A stretch of DNA of 64,000 nucleotides, from assembly GCA_032717465.1 (NCBI GenBank), contig CM064665.1, positions 24,948,588-25,012,587 of the forward strand, given 5' to 3'. The notes beneath the pieces were generated by a model, which was not told the origin of the DNA, did no database searches, and saw only the letters and a program-made list of their open reading frames with translations. This document shows, one piece after another, positions 1-11,289 of the stretch (positions are counted from its first letter, which is position 1; each line of letters opens with the position of its first letter). The position numbers and the translations under genes were made by a program. This DNA comes from Coenobita brevimanus (lineage: Eukaryota > Arthropoda > Malacostraca > Decapoda > Coenobitidae).

Positions 1-1490
1 GTGAAAGCAATGGATGTTCAGTACATATGATTGAACAGTGTATTATAGTTTTATCTTACTGAAAGAGACAGTGACTAACATAGTGTAAGTGAAATAGAAG
101 GGTAAATATTGAAAATACAATAGAAAATGTAAATAGTAATGTAAGTAATTAGTAATATAAGAATATGAGTACAAATACTTTATGTTATAACAGTGAAAGT
201 GAATCCGTGGCTCTCTACGTATTTTGCTGAATGAAAAATTGAATGACTTCAGTGACAATAAAGTAATACTACTGAAGGAAACTTATGAAGGAAGACTCCA
301 GATATATATAAGTGTGATATAGTAATAGAAATATAAAGTGTGAGGGGTTTTATGAATAATAAATGATAGAGTACCAAGAGCGAACTAGCGCAAGTGCGAC
401 GGTCAGACGCTCTCGTAATTTTCATTGCTTTCACAGTGTTTTTTTTTTGGAGTATGGATCCCAAACTACTTGAAAATCATAGAGTAGTGTTTATAGTGTT
501 AATATCTGGCTTTGGTAATCATATTACTGGTTGTCGGGAAGTGTAAAGTGGAGACTTCGTTACCCAACTTCAGAGGTCTCCACAAGTCCTACGGTAACGA
601 CGAAGACTCAACAAACATTCCAGGAGAAAGCTGAAGGTATGTGCCATAAGCATATCTAATTTTAATATTCTAGGACTAATAACTGATTTTTGGCAAATAC
701 TTTTTGAGTGTCTGTCAGAGCCCGAATAACCCCGCGTGACATGCAAAACATTGGTAAACACACCCGCCGTGTAGGGGTTAACACTATCTATTTGCGAATG
801 ACGGTAAAATATATTTGCATGCGATATTTACGTCGTTTTGCCAGTTAGTCTCATAGTTTCCGTTGATCGTTGCTGCATTTTGTCGGCGTGAGTGAATTAC
901 GGGGATTATCCTACTCTGATCCTTGGCTCAATAAAGGCACAAGGTTTTTAATTCCACTGGAAAACCCGATTAAAGGATCGAACGACCGAGGGAGCTCTGA
1001 TCTCACGTCGAATCGAATTTAGCCAAGGACGCCGGAAGCAACGGGGAATATAAAATAGAGGCGACAAGAGAGACTGCACGGATTTTGGAAATGTGCTACA
1101 AATCTCCTGAATATTTAAATTGGAGAAACAAGAAAGAAGCACAGGTTTAAGAGGACGAATTGCATTGAGTAATATACTGTAAAGGCTTAGAAAAGATGTG
1201 CAAATCACAATTGTACAAGTCTACTGTGCTTACTTAATGCGTCTGGTCTCTAACAACGAACCGGCCTATTATGGTTGTACATGACTAGTATTGCTTTACT
1301 GATTACTGAGATGCACAAGTTTTTCTTACCTGCTCAAGCCAGTGTTTCTTCGAAGAAGCTAAGAATTAAGAAGAGTACAGCCATGACGAGGGACAAGAAA
1401 CAATGCCCAGATTTTAAAGATACAAATCAGCTGACCATACAAGGCAAAGTTTATTGAGCAATGGTGACAGGGATCGTGAAATATACCGTA
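1..1490. other. Unassigned DNA, no gene recognised
   Basis: I see no recognisable coding region, RNA gene or repeat boundary. The open frames are under 90 codons and resemble no family I know. Composition is mixed and AT-rich. Confidence 0.5.
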
Positions 1491-1494
1491 TGTA

Positions 1495-1870
1495 TCATGG
1501 CATTAGTTAAGAATCGGTGGGGTGGGGATGTGGCTTGAAAATGCTAGAGGGAAGAACCTGTATATGGCCATGAAGGACGTGGTGAAGGCTTTTGATAATA
1601 ACTATTAGAGACGCTTTGTGATAAATGTTACACATGTATGGGGTGGGATGAGACATAAGTGTAGTGAACAGTATTGATAAAACGCAGGCCAGTTATGCAG
1701 GTGAGCAAGGATGAGTGCAGATACTTTGAGGTAAAGGTGGGTTGCGTCATGCCTGTGTGTTGTATGCAAAGTATTTCAGTCTGTTTAGGGACAGTTTGGC
1801 AAGGGAGGTAGATGTATGGGTACTGGTAATAGGGATTATTTTAAGGAATGCAGGGAGAGTGGGAGAACGT
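1495..1870 (+). pseudogene. Decayed LINE reverse-transcriptase remnant
   Basis: Pieces of a LINE reverse transcriptase can be read across several frames. Near 1570 a stretch reads MAMKDVVKAFDNN, resembling the RT motif A region (FMDLEKAYDRV) of LINE families A and B in this window. Near 1730 a stretch resembles the following GLRQGCV motif, but with stops and frameshifts throughout. It is far more decayed than the other LINE copies here and cannot encode a protein. The right side runs into a long GT microsatellite. The call rests on motif order and spacing, so it is only moderately secure. Confidence 0.45.
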
Positions 1871-1882
1871 GAAGTAAGTTAG

Positions 1883-1989
<107 letters not shown>

Positions 1990-2976
1990 AGTCAGTGTGT
2001 ATAACACAGCAGTTGTGTCTCCGTTCGAGAGATGAAAAGAGTGAAAAGAAACTGTTGAGATATAATGAAGTATTATCACACACTAAGAATATCTGCTTGA
2101 GGAGGATCTGGATAAATCAGAATGTTTCCTGTATTTAGAGGTATATATAGCAAAAAATGGGTCTTAGACACTGGACGTGATGTACCTAGTAGGGTGTAAG
2201 GAAGGGCAAAACCATTAGAGGAATTAAGAAGTGTGTGGAGGGAGATGCCAGTGTCAGTTCAGATGATGATGACTACGTGTGAGGGCACAGTGGCGCCGAC
2301 TGTGTAGTAAAGACTCTATGAATGGACCCTAAATGCTTGATGGTGTAAGAAAGGAGGTGGAACCGTAAAAAACTTCAGATTCAGGACAATATGTCTGATG
2401 AAATGGACTGACTGAGTAAGAAATAACAATCAAAGAAAGGTGCAGTAAGAGCTGAAGTAAGACAAAAGGGCAGACCACGGTTCAGACATAGGGAGATTCA
2501 GACACAGGGAGAAATTATGTAAAGAGAGACAGAAAAAGGGGATATTGCTGGTGAGACGAATTGGGACTTGGGTGAATCGGTAATCTAAGATGGACATGGA
2601 TGATTAAATAAAATACATAATACGATGAATCACGGAACATCCAGGAGGAAGACATGCGTGTATGGAACAGAGTTAACTGAAATACAAGTAAAGTGGTGTG
2701 TGAGAGAATGGCTACTTAGTGTGGTCCTTAACAAGGAAAAAATGAAGCGATTAAGGTGAATGCAGAGAGATCAGTACGGCCTGATTGTGGATGCTTCAAC
2801 TTTCTTTACTGTAGAGTTTTGTATGATATAGCGGAAAGAGTGAAAATTGGTGAATTTAGCTGAATTCAGTGGCTGTTGTAACCACCTTCCTTGAACGGGA
2901 AAAAATTACAACGAACGCACCATGAAAGAACAAAAAGTATCATCATTAGAGAAAAAAGAAAAGAAAAGGAAAACTT

Positions 2977-2979
<3 letters not shown>
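1990..2979. other. Unassigned, possibly more LINE debris
   Basis: No intact frame or clear motif. A KGRPRFRH-like stretch near 2465 could be a relic of a LINE C-terminal region, but this is too weak to call. Confidence 0.3.

Positions 2980-3007
<28 letters not shown>
2980..3007. repeat. (GA)n microsatellite
   Basis: A 28-bp pure GA run inside a purine-rich stretch. Confidence 0.95.
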
Positions 3008-3305
3008 TGTTCACACACTGCTTTATACCCTTACCGATGAGACGGGTAATGCTAAGAAACAAAGAACGAATGACAAGGAAAAAAGACACAATAAGACAGG
3101 ATCAAACAATGAAATGCGCCATGAAAAATGCTGGCGTAGTGAATGATAAGATCTGACAGCTGGTGCCGGTGTATCATTAAATCGTGAGGACCGTGAAAAA
3201 CCTGAGGACGAGGGCACCAGGCACACCCCAAAAATTCTGTTCTCGGCTAATTTTCACCATTCATAAGTGTATTCATCGCCATAAAACCTACATCATCGTC
3301 TTTGT

Positions 3306-3443
3306 CGATGTTTTTTCCAGCTGATAAGCATGAAAAAAAGGGGGGGAAATAAAATACTAGCACCTTAAGGAGAGGAAAATATATACTCACGCACAGTTAA
3401 ATGAATTCCCAACGTCACAGCTTATCAGCTGGAAAAAACATCG
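3306..3443. repeat. Small foldback element (MITE-like)
   Basis: A perfect 24-bp inverted repeat at 3306-3329 and 3420-3443 (core TTTTTTCCAGCTGATAAGC) flanks a 90-bp interior with no coding potential. The arms form the outer edges, as in miniature inverted-repeat elements. I see no clear target-site duplication, so the mobile-element reading is an inference. Confidence 0.6.
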
Positions 3444-4089
3444 TGATTGTTTGTTCAATTATATAATTTTGTTAGTCTGTATGCTAAAGAATTTAGAGTG
3501 CTACGTAATGTACGAAAACTCTGGATATTTTGAATGTCTGAGTTGGCAACTGTTGCTTTCCCGAGAACCTAGTAGATGATTCTAGTACATAGGGAGCTGA
3601 TATAAGGATGGGAAAAGGACTAGAGCAGTTTTACTCAGTTTCAGTTCAGTTTGGGTTTAATTCAGTGTCAATTCTGCGTCAGTGCAGATTGTATAGCCCC
3701 GATACTTTTGAGGACAGTAAAGTGAAGTTGGCATGAATTAAGTGTATTTATTTGGAAAATAAAGACAGTGAACTTAAGAAGCCAGTGTTAATTTACAACG
3801 TTTGAGCTGATCTTGTGTTCTGTACGCCGAAAAGCTGACCATACGAAGAACAACTCACTGGGCAACGTCCTTCCTATACTGTGCTACTGCTGTTGGAGCC
3901 TGTGGCAGTGTGGGACGGAGAAGTAACAATATGAAAATGGCAGTAGATCTGTATATTAGCGCAGTGTACAAACTCACAACCGGGGGAGCAAGAAGGAACG
4001 CTCAGAGAGTCAACATCTGCTCCTACAAGTGGTCTAACAGCAGAAACTTTGCCTTGTCCTGTGGCCTGGACATTCGACCAAGTGATAAC
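3444..4089. other. Unassigned DNA
   Basis: No supported gene or repeat. A 67-codon frame at 3910-4113 matches nothing I recognise. Confidence 0.4.
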
Positions 4090-4540
4090 AAAGTCGAATT
4101 ACTTCACCCATGACTGACCATCAATCCTTCTACCAAGTTTGGTCCAAATTGGATAAAATATGTTTAACCTGACCTTACCCTGTGAGCTTGATCGTTGAAC
4201 CATTGTTTTCATAATACAATCTCTTCATCCTTGCCACAGCTCCAACCCTTCAAACAAATAAAATAATATCTGGCTAAGTTATTGGGTCACACAGTTGGCA
4301 TTACCTTATGATTTTGATCTCAGAGCGATTGCTCTGAATACTGAATTACTTCACCCATGCCTTACCCTCAGCCAGCACTTCCACTAAATTTGACTGAAAT
4401 CCCGTGAAAGGTGTTTTAATCACTAACCATGTCATGTGACCTTTCTCTTTGACCAACTGTCCTGTAATTGAATTAATCAACCTCTGGAAAGACCCTTGAC
4501 CCTGCCACCAACTTTGGTGCAGATAGCTTCAGTACTATTT
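4090..4540 (+). repeat. Dispersed 'GACCTTGACC' repeat, copy 1
   Basis: Contains the repeated phrases AAGTTTGGTCCAAAT, TGACCTTNCC and 'TTGACC..CTGTCCT' that recur near 26.9 and 31.3 kb in the same orientation. It is non-coding and ends at an AC microsatellite. It appears to be an old, diverged interspersed repeat of unknown class. Confidence 0.6.
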
Positions 4541-4552
4541 GATTAATTTTGA

Positions 4553-4553
<1 letters not shown>

Positions 4554-4648
<95 letters not shown>
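4554..4648. repeat. (AC)n microsatellite followed by A-tracts
   Basis: 95 bp of pure AC. Two A-runs of about 20 bp follow at 4673-4693 and 4752-4771. Confidence 0.97.
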
Positions 4649-4651
<3 letters not shown>

Positions 4652-4771
4652 CATAATAACATCCTAATCGGGAAAAAAAAAAAAAAAAAAAAAGTGTCTG
4701 CCGGAAAAAAAAATAGTTTATAAAATTGAATTGGCTTCACACACAAGCAGTAAAAAAAAAAAAAAAAAAAA

Positions 4772-5985
4772 GAGGATACCTATTCCATATACTGAACCAC
4801 TCAGGAAAATAAGGTTAGTTTAAGAAAATCAAAGTAGACTTTTTATAAAAGAGGACTGCAAGCAGTACAAATTCCAGCCAACAAATTAACCATTAAGGAA
4901 AAACAGGAAATAGACTAATGAAAAACAATGAGTTTGGGCGGCAGAAACAAAACAGTACCTCGGCTCCCACAGAAATAACGAAAATATACTGGAGTATGTA
5001 GAAATATGAATCCAGTCAAAACTGTAATAACTCACAGCATCAGCCCACCGGGAATAGAAAAACACTGATTTTTTTTTTTTTTCGGAAGAAAATGCATATA
5101 AATAAGCATTAAAATAAAATCACAAAAATATTGCGGAAAAAGTTTCACTGTGAAGAGAATGTAAAGTATAAAGCTGTTCATACCTAGTCCTCCTCCGAGA
5201 AAAATACTGAAAAGACTAATGCATATTAAAACTGAATTAGCTTCAGGCATTAATTAATTATCATCAGGGAAAAGATAGCGTACCGTATAGAAATTAACGA
5301 ATTGGGAGAAATAAACAGCTTTTAAAAGTAGGCATCGTAGGAAAGCTACAACAGGTCAGAATTTTAGTCTACTGCACTAAGGTCGACCACGAAAAAAGAA
5401 AAAAGAAAAAGGAATAAATAAATAAAAAGCAGTCTGAAATATGTTCTGTGCGAGGGAAGGAATTTATAAGAGGAAAAAGGTTATGATTAAAAAAAAAAAA
5501 GTGTCACAAGAAGACAGTAGCAGGTCCGAACTTAATACTGTACACAATTTTGCCACTACATAATAAGAGGAAACTGTATAAGCAAAAACCGATTAACTGG
5601 GAATTAAATGATACAATGGCTAAACAATAAAACTGCAGAGGATCCAAATTTAGTATACAAATTTGCCATTTTGAAAAAGAAGAATTCTAGAAGAAAGTGG
5701 GGGAAAAAACTACATACTCTTAACTGGTCCCGCAAAACAAAGAAAGATTAAATATAAACAAACATTAAGAATGACTGTCACAAAAAATGCACTGCCACCC
5801 AGCATTAGCAAACAAATTTTCCACCATACAGAAAATGACAGGAAGCAGTTAACACAAATATTCATAAACATAAAAAATAAAAAATGCACCACGAGGAAAC
5901 TGCAAAGGGTTCAAACTTTAGCTCATAAACTACCATTAAGAGAGAAAAAGGAAGCAGCCTCAACAAATTAGTGTGCGTTGGAATG
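4772..5985. other. A-rich unassigned region
   Basis: Strongly A-rich on the plus strand, with a loosely repeating theme: TTAATTA-like phrases followed by 'gagggaaaaa...caaaatttgcca'. This suggests a diverged tandem array of several hundred-base units. No coding signal is seen. Confidence 0.35.
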
Positions 5986-5989
5986 AAGA

Positions 5990-6930
5990 AACTGCCTCAT
6001 TTTGCACGTTCGTTGGAGTATTTTGGCGGCGTGACGGGGACAAGGCGAGGTTGAGTGCAGGTGCCGTAGATTGCCCAGGTAATCATCGTGCAGGAGTGCG
6101 GGGAAGGGGGACTGGGGCTGTGAGCAGGGGAAGTGTCTGTGGGTGTGGGTACAGTATAGGAGAGACTGAAAAGGTAAGGGTGAGGAGTGCCGAGGGTTGA
6201 GGGTGTTAGGAAAGGTGAAGGAAGTCGATAAATGAGAGTCAAGGAAAGGTAGGGCAAGGAAGAAAATGAAGGCAAAAGCAACATGAGGTAAATGAGAGGT
6301 GGGTGATGGGAGTATGACAAGGCTGAGTGTAGGTTTGGAAGATTACCCCACTAAATATGATATATGAGTGCGAGGGTGAGCGGTAGGTCATGGGGATAGT
6401 AGACAGGAATGGTGATAGGGATAAGGGGCGGGGACACAGAACTACCAGGGTGAGATGGGAGGATGAGATAATAAGGGTTGAGGGTGTGGAGGGAGTTGTA
6501 AAGGGACAGGAGGATGGGGAGTGAGTGGGACAATTGAACTGCGTGAATGAATAAAAGAAAAGAGAACTGATGAACGGGAGGAGAGGAAAGACGAAGCTGA
6601 AGGGAATGCGAGACGAGGGGGAAGACTGGATGAGTGGGGAAAAGGTGATGGTGAAATAGTAAACACAATGCAGGGGTGAATGAAAGGTTGTAATGAAACA
6701 AAAGATATTGGGGTGTGGGTGCAGCAGGGGACAAAGGACTGGTAGGGAGAGGAAAAAGAAAGTTTGGGGGAACACAGAATTGTGAAAAAAGGGAACATAG
6801 GTAAGGAATCAAGGATAAGGAGGCGTTAGACATGTGAGAGTTATAAATGGGTGTAAATGATGTAAAAGAGGGAGACGGTGAGGGGTGAGATGGAGGGGAG
6901 AGATCGGGCGAGAGTGGGGTTGGAGCAGAA
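5990..6930. repeat. Purine-rich block with decayed ~280-bp tandem duplication
   Basis: The plus strand is dominated by G and A for about 900 bp. Two halves resemble each other at an offset near 280 bp: 'acaaggc..gagtg.aggt' at about 6042 and 6316, and GGGTTGAGGGTGT at about 6194 and 6475. The long minus-strand frames here (up to 178 codons, rich in Pro, Ser and Leu) follow from the composition and are not genes. Confidence 0.5.
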
Positions 6931-7980
6931 GGGAGACTCCCAAGGTATATATTTTTACTGTGTTTTCTGTGGCTCTGTAGGTCGCTGGTCCATTGACCTG
7001 ACTGTAAGATTAGCCCACTTGTGTCCAGTGTCTTAAATAACGAACGGAACTAAGCATTTGCCATAGCACGGACCTATGAGTTTGTCGACTACAAGCCGAC
7101 AGGTGGAAGGCGCTACGCTCAGCTCCCTTCCAGCAATATCCCTCACAAAGTGACCCTGGGCACTAATTGGTTATGCCAGTGTCACTGAGTACCTGACCGA
7201 TTAATCCAGTGATTTTCTGTTTCATATTGTCTGACTTAATCACTGACAGACTAATGGAATTGCTGACTGGTTGGAGGACTTTTTATCTGGTAGCACAACA
7301 GAATAATTTACTGACAGAATCATTATATATTTCGAAAGAATATAAAGTAAATATTGGTCATGACATATAATAAAGAATCAACTCGTTTGAATCTGCAGAC
7401 CACTGTGCAAGGATTTCTTTTCTTCAACCTACTCCTAAGAAAAGATGTGAAATGGATGCGCACTGCATGTTCAGGGTTTGCGCGGTGTACCCAGAGAAGA
7501 CTGAGACTGCAAAACTTAATGTCTGCCTTAATGACCCTCGTGTTGTCGAAAGCCATTGAAGTCGTGTTTCTCTCTTCTTGCTTTGCCGTATCTGAGGTTC
7601 TGGATCAGGTTTGAAGGTGTATACAGTACAGCATATTTATATTCCCCGTGACTGCACTGCAGCTTGACCCAATTACTACCACAAAAATAGTGTAGTGCGT
7701 GTCCTTCGAGTATATGTTGGTGCAAATAATATCACGGATACGCTCAAATTTAGTTTGCTGTGAAAATATGCCTGAAATATTTTTCTGTTACGTAACAAGT
7801 CTGCATATCTATTATGTCTATCTACTGCCTGACGCTGCATCGTGTGAGGAAGAGGGACGCACAACGAAGTGATCTTCACGACTTTATATTCCTACTCTGT
7901 AACGACCCCTCTTCTCATGAGACACTGTATTTCAAAGCCTAGCGTAATATTATGTGGGGATACACTACATGTTGACCTGC
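6931..7980. other. Unassigned DNA
   Basis: No gene recognised. Around 7190-7320 the phrase 'actga(c/t)..a.taat' recurs a few times and may be an old short tandem repeat. Confidence 0.35.
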
Positions 7981-7983
<3 letters not shown>

Positions 7984-8057
<74 letters not shown>

Positions 8058-8130
8058 CTATATCTATCTATCTATCTGTCTATCTATCTATCTATCTATA
8101 CATATATATGTATATACTGTATATTCTATC
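7984..8130. repeat. Compound microsatellite (AC)n(AT)n(CTAT)n at a LINE end
   Basis: AC runs from 7984 to about 8041, then AT, then CTAT tetranucleotides. The CTAT part directly abuts the 3' terminal sequence of a minus-strand LINE family B copy. GATA on the element strand is that family's tail, so this microsatellite looks like an expanded LINE tail. Confidence 0.9.
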
Positions 8131-8175
8131 TATTCCCAGACGCCATAATCCCGTAAGTGGTGGCCACTTGACTTA
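8126..8175 (-). mobile_element. LINE family B, 3' terminus only
   Basis: The phrase CCAGACGCC..AATCCCG..GTGGCCAC matches the terminal 40-50 bp of the family B elements at 10.97, 43.7 and 50.5 kb. Only the extreme 3' end is present, so no coding sequence remains. Confidence 0.75.
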
Positions 8176-8179
8176 GAGT

Positions 8180-8250
8180 TATATGTTTTACGGGGAGGGG
8201 CAATAACCCTCCACCAACCCACTTGTTGACACGGAGGGAACACGCATGGT
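8180..8250 (-). repeat. Short repeat shared with 11.3 kb
   Basis: Read on the minus strand it matches the plus strand at 11296-11400 (CCCCTCCCCG, TGG(C/T)GGAGGGTTA). At 11.3 kb it is preceded by 'GTCGTAAAAGGCGACTAAAAG', part of an interspersed repeat of unknown class. Confidence 0.55.
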
Positions 8251-8254
8251 TTGG

Positions 8255-8255
<1 letters not shown>

Positions 8256-8328
<73 letters not shown>
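8256..8328. repeat. (AT)n microsatellite
   Basis: 73 bp of pure AT. It is self-complementary and prone to cruciform formation and assembly error. Confidence 0.97.
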
Positions 8329-8331
<3 letters not shown>

Positions 8332-8548
8332 ACCACCCAGCGTTGTAAATGGTTTCTTGGCTTATAGGAAATCACTTGGCTTGTCACTCAATGTAAAGCC
8401 ACCTGTAAAGGAAAGAAAAGCAATAAGAAGTGACAGGAAAGATGGGAGAAATAGGAAGAGAGGAGGGCAGGCACAGAAAAAGAATGATAAAGGCTAAGGA
8501 AGAAGTAGGCAGCACTTCATCAAGTGAGTGGATCATGGTCGTCACCAA

Positions 8549-8679
<131 letters not shown>

Positions 8680-8904
8680 CAGTGTTGGTACGACCTGCAT
8701 AAAACTCAAATAATTATCTAAATACTTGTTTCATTTATTTATTATTGTTATTTTTGCTGGTATTTGTGGTACACAGTGCTCAGACCAGTTGGGTGATTTG
8801 TTTTTAAAACTACTATACCTTAGTACACACTGGTGTTAACAGGTAAGAATGAATGTCCACCGACTCTTTCAGTAGGAAATTGAGAGATTTCTGCGTTCTG
8901 TTAC

Positions 8905-8953
<49 letters not shown>
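8905..8953. repeat. (ATT)n microsatellite
   Basis: 49 bp of ATT triplets; the leucine-run frame across it is an artefact. Confidence 0.96.
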
Positions 8954-9187
8954 TTTGCTTTACGAGACGTTCATCAGAATGAAGAATCAAATCCTTTCAC
9001 TGCGTTTCTCTAAACAATCTTACTCCACGTGTGACTCACAGGGTTAATGACTTCCAGTCTGACAGGTGTCACCTCAGCTGAGTATGACTGTGATAGTGAC
9101 AAAACTTAAATGACATAGGCGTCCTCAGGCTGAAGGGATTAAGAGAGAAACCTGTACTGTACACAGGAAAATTCATCTGGTATATTA

Positions 9188-9259
9188 CCAATATGCCGGG
9201 AATCGAACCCGGGACTCTTAAGTGAGAGCCAGGCAGTATACCACTACACCACGTCCAGG
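9188..9259 (-). repeat. SINE head derived from tRNA-Glu (copy 1)
   Basis: On the minus strand the RNA polymerase III A box TGGTGTAGTGG lies at 9241-9251 and the B box GGTTCGATTCC at 9199-9209. The T arm (CCGGG TTCGATT CCCGG) is perfect, and the segment from the D arm to the CTCTCAC loop follows tRNA-Glu(CTC). The acceptor ends do not pair well and the anticodon stem is broken, so this is a SINE promoter head and not a working tRNA. Confidence 0.85.
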
Positions 9260-9475
9260 TAAAAGGTACCCTATATTGTCACAATCTTGTAACCAATGTC
9301 AATCCGCCCCCACTGTGGGCACGAAGAAGATGAGTTAACCCCCTGGCACTCGGGCAAGTAGATGCTTTTAATCTATCCCAACCACTTACGGCAAGTCAGA
9401 ATGAAGAGAGTAACCTGTAGTGTACACAGAAAAAATCATCTGATATATTACCAATATGCCGAGAGTTAACTTTTA

Positions 9476-9547
9476 CCTGGTTATGGTGAAATGGTATGCT
9501 GCCTGACTCTCACCTGAGAGTCCCGGGTTCGATTCCCAGCATATTGG
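9476..9547 (+). repeat. SINE head derived from tRNA-Glu (copy 2)
   Basis: A box TGGTGAAATGG at 9484-9494, B box GGTTCGATTCC at 9526-9536, CTCTCAC loop between them. A body of about 190 bp runs to 9738 and the next head follows directly, giving a dimer period of 263 bp. Confidence 0.85.
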
Positions 9548-9738
9548 TAATATATTAGATGATTTTTCCTGTGTACAGTACAGGTTTCTCTCTTCATTCT
9601 GACTTGCCGTAAGTGCTTGGGATAGATTAAAAACATCTACTTGCCCGAGTGCCAGGGGGTTCACACATCCTCTTGATGCCCACAGTGGGGGCGGAGGGAC
9701 GTTGGTTACAAGATTGTGACAATAAGAGTTAACTTATA

Positions 9739-9810
9739 CCTGGTCGTGGTGTAGTGGTATGCTGCCTGGCTCTCACTTGAGAGTCTCTGGTTCAATTCCC
9801 GGCATATTGG
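9739..9810 (+). repeat. SINE head derived from tRNA-Glu (copy 3)
   Basis: A box TGGTGTAGTGG at 9747-9757, B box GGTTCAATTCC at 9789-9799. The cluster ends 10 bp after this head, where the 13-bp flanking repeat begins, so this unit has lost its body. Confidence 0.85.
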
Positions 9811-9993
9811 TAATATATCAGCTGAAGGGATTACTTCTTTCCTCTTCACGAACAGCAAATCTCGTAATAATTCATCAAATACACACAATCCCTATTTCAA
9901 CCGTGCATCTCCCTCATTGTAATGTCCACTTACTCCTTCACTGTGGTGGCCTCCATCTTCATTATATTCATGACGTAATTAATTCTTAGAATT

Positions 9994-10170
9994 AGTAGTA
10001 GTTGCAGGCCCAGGTTCAGCTGAATGTGAACCCAGTGGACTGCAGGCTGAAGTCATAATTCTGCAGTCCACTATTGTCCCATCGGGTGATAGGGAGGGAG
10101 CTGAGGAACGACTGTATAAATGAGCGGCAGAGCCGACCGGTTATATCAATGCCACTGCGAGAAGGCGTCC
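9994..10170 (-). repeat. E-element copy 1 (short repeat with AAC/AGT-type tail)
   Basis: Read on the minus strand it has the order CATTTATACAG, ATGGGACAATAG, GACTTCAGCCTGCAGTCCAC, GGGTTCACATTCAGCTGAAC, then a short ACT-type trinucleotide end. The same order is found at 11.9, 22.9 and 23.1 kb, where the end is AAC repeats. It is non-coding, and a SINE-like element is plausible, but no polymerase III boxes are clear. Confidence 0.65.
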
Positions 10171-10211
10171 CTCCCTACCACCTTATAATACTACATAAAT
10201 AATAGTACTCA

Positions 10212-10318
10212 GTGATGATAATAATGATGATGATGATGATGATGGTCTTAACTTCTACACTTTGGCTATGGAGGGTTTTTATCGAGAGAAGTATCTGTAC
10301 CATTATTATAAACACCAG

Positions 10319-10393
<75 letters not shown>

Positions 10394-10405
10394 CGATGAT
10401 GATGA
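10212..10405. repeat. (GAT)n microsatellites
   Basis: A short GAT tract at 10212-10244 and a long one at 10319-10405. The Asp-run and His-run frames are artefacts. Confidence 0.96.
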
Positions 10406-10738
10406 ATGCTGTAATAGTTGGTGGAATAAATTATATATAATCTTGAGTGTCTGGTGTAACCTGTACTTGCATAACGCCAATTATCGCGCATTCAGTTCTA
10501 TGATAATGATAACTGCCAAATAAATCTTTGCACTTCATAGTCTGAAAAACACACGCTGTTCAAAGCTTATTTATTGTTTAATGCAATTACACTAATTGAT
10601 AACTAATTATATTTACAGATCATGCTGGTTCAAATAATGACAGGGTCGCCAGTCCAATTAACCATACAGGAATGGTAGAGATTCCTGGACATGTCACTTC
10701 AGTGGGGGGAGGGGGCGAATATTCTTTTTTTTTTATAT

Positions 10739-10740
10739 TC

Positions 10741-10771
<31 letters not shown>
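10739..10771. repeat. (TCTG)n microsatellite
   Basis: 33 bp of TCTG tetranucleotides preceded by a T-run. Confidence 0.95.
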
Positions 10772-10811
10772 AAGAAGTTCATGAAGTGGCGTTTTATGTC
10801 CTCATATATTT

Positions 10812-10890
10812 CAAGGGCGGTGACTGAACCGATAGAGAGGTAGCCCGCAGTCCTAATGGACCCAAGTTCGAATCCCAGCTAGGGCGGGGA
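10812..10890 (+). repeat. Possible second tRNA-derived SINE head
   Basis: A B-box-like AGTTCGAATCC at 10865-10875 sits about 45 bp after a D-arm-like stretch and is followed by CAGCTAGGGCGGGG. The A box is weak. It differs from the tRNA-Glu heads at 9.2-9.8 kb, so it would be another family. Confidence 0.4.
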
Positions 10891-10968
10891 GTATTTTAAG
10901 GGTTTGAATTTCATAATGCAGACTTTACTAAACTACCAGAAGACCCGCCGACATATCACAAAAATCTC

Positions 10969-11222
10969 TATCTATCTATCTATTGCCAGACGCCTCAATC
11001 CCGTTTGGGGTGGCCACAAACAAATCGCCTCCAAGTCGTCCTGTCCCCCGCCATTTCACTGCCCTGCTCCCAACTCACACCCCCCTCTCTCATATACCTC
11101 TCCACCCCATCCCTCCATCTCATCCTCGGCCTCCCCCTCCCTCTTCCCCCCTCCACCTCACTCACATACATTCTCTTCGTCAGTCTTTCACCCTCCATCC
11201 TCTCCACACCGGCCAACACTGG
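10969..11222 (-). mobile_element. LINE family B, 3' end (5'-truncated)
   Basis: The minus strand encodes the family's C-terminal region: VERMEGERLTKRMYV, GRGRPRMRWRDGVERYM, then WRRFVCGHP just before the stop. It terminates in TGGCAATAGATAGATAGAT-type tetranucleotides (CTAT on the plus strand at 10968-10982). It is truncated 5' at about 11220, inside 'rWFGHVERM'. The 74-codon frame is open, so this fragment is relatively well preserved. The overlapping plus-strand Pro/Ser-rich frames are its antisense. Confidence 0.9.
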
Positions 11223-11289
11223 CAGATAACTGGGTCTGGATAGTGACGGCCCGGGATCGAACCAAATGAGACAGTTGGCTTGTCACTTC

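Larger units (their letters stand above)
9129..9833. mobile_element. Composite inverted SINE cluster with 13-bp flanking repeat
   Basis: About 680 bp built from three tRNA-Glu-like heads and two ~190-bp bodies. The left part (9142-9465) reads on the minus strand: partial head, body, head, then 46 bp of a second body. The right part (9466-9820) reads on the plus strand as head-body-head. Positions 9188-9465 and 9535-9810 form inverted arms of about 276 bp, with the middle head as the loop. GCTGAAGGGATTA occurs at 9129-9141 and again at 9821-9833, exactly outside the cluster, as expected for a target-site duplication. This supports insertion of the whole composite as one unit, though the motif is also common elsewhere in the window. 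Confidence 0.8.

Noticed and set aside
6239..6833. Overlapping minus-strand frames of up to 178 codons
   Set aside because: Three frames are open at once, all rich in Pro, Ser, Leu and Phe, as expected from a purine-rich plus strand. No domain is present.
9188..9810. Functional tRNA-Glu genes
   Set aside because: A and B boxes and the T arm fit, but the acceptor ends do not pair and the anticodon stem is broken in all three copies. Each is joined to a SINE body.
10212..10523. Poly-Asp, poly-Ser and poly-His frames
   Set aside because: They are the translations of a GAT microsatellite in different frames.
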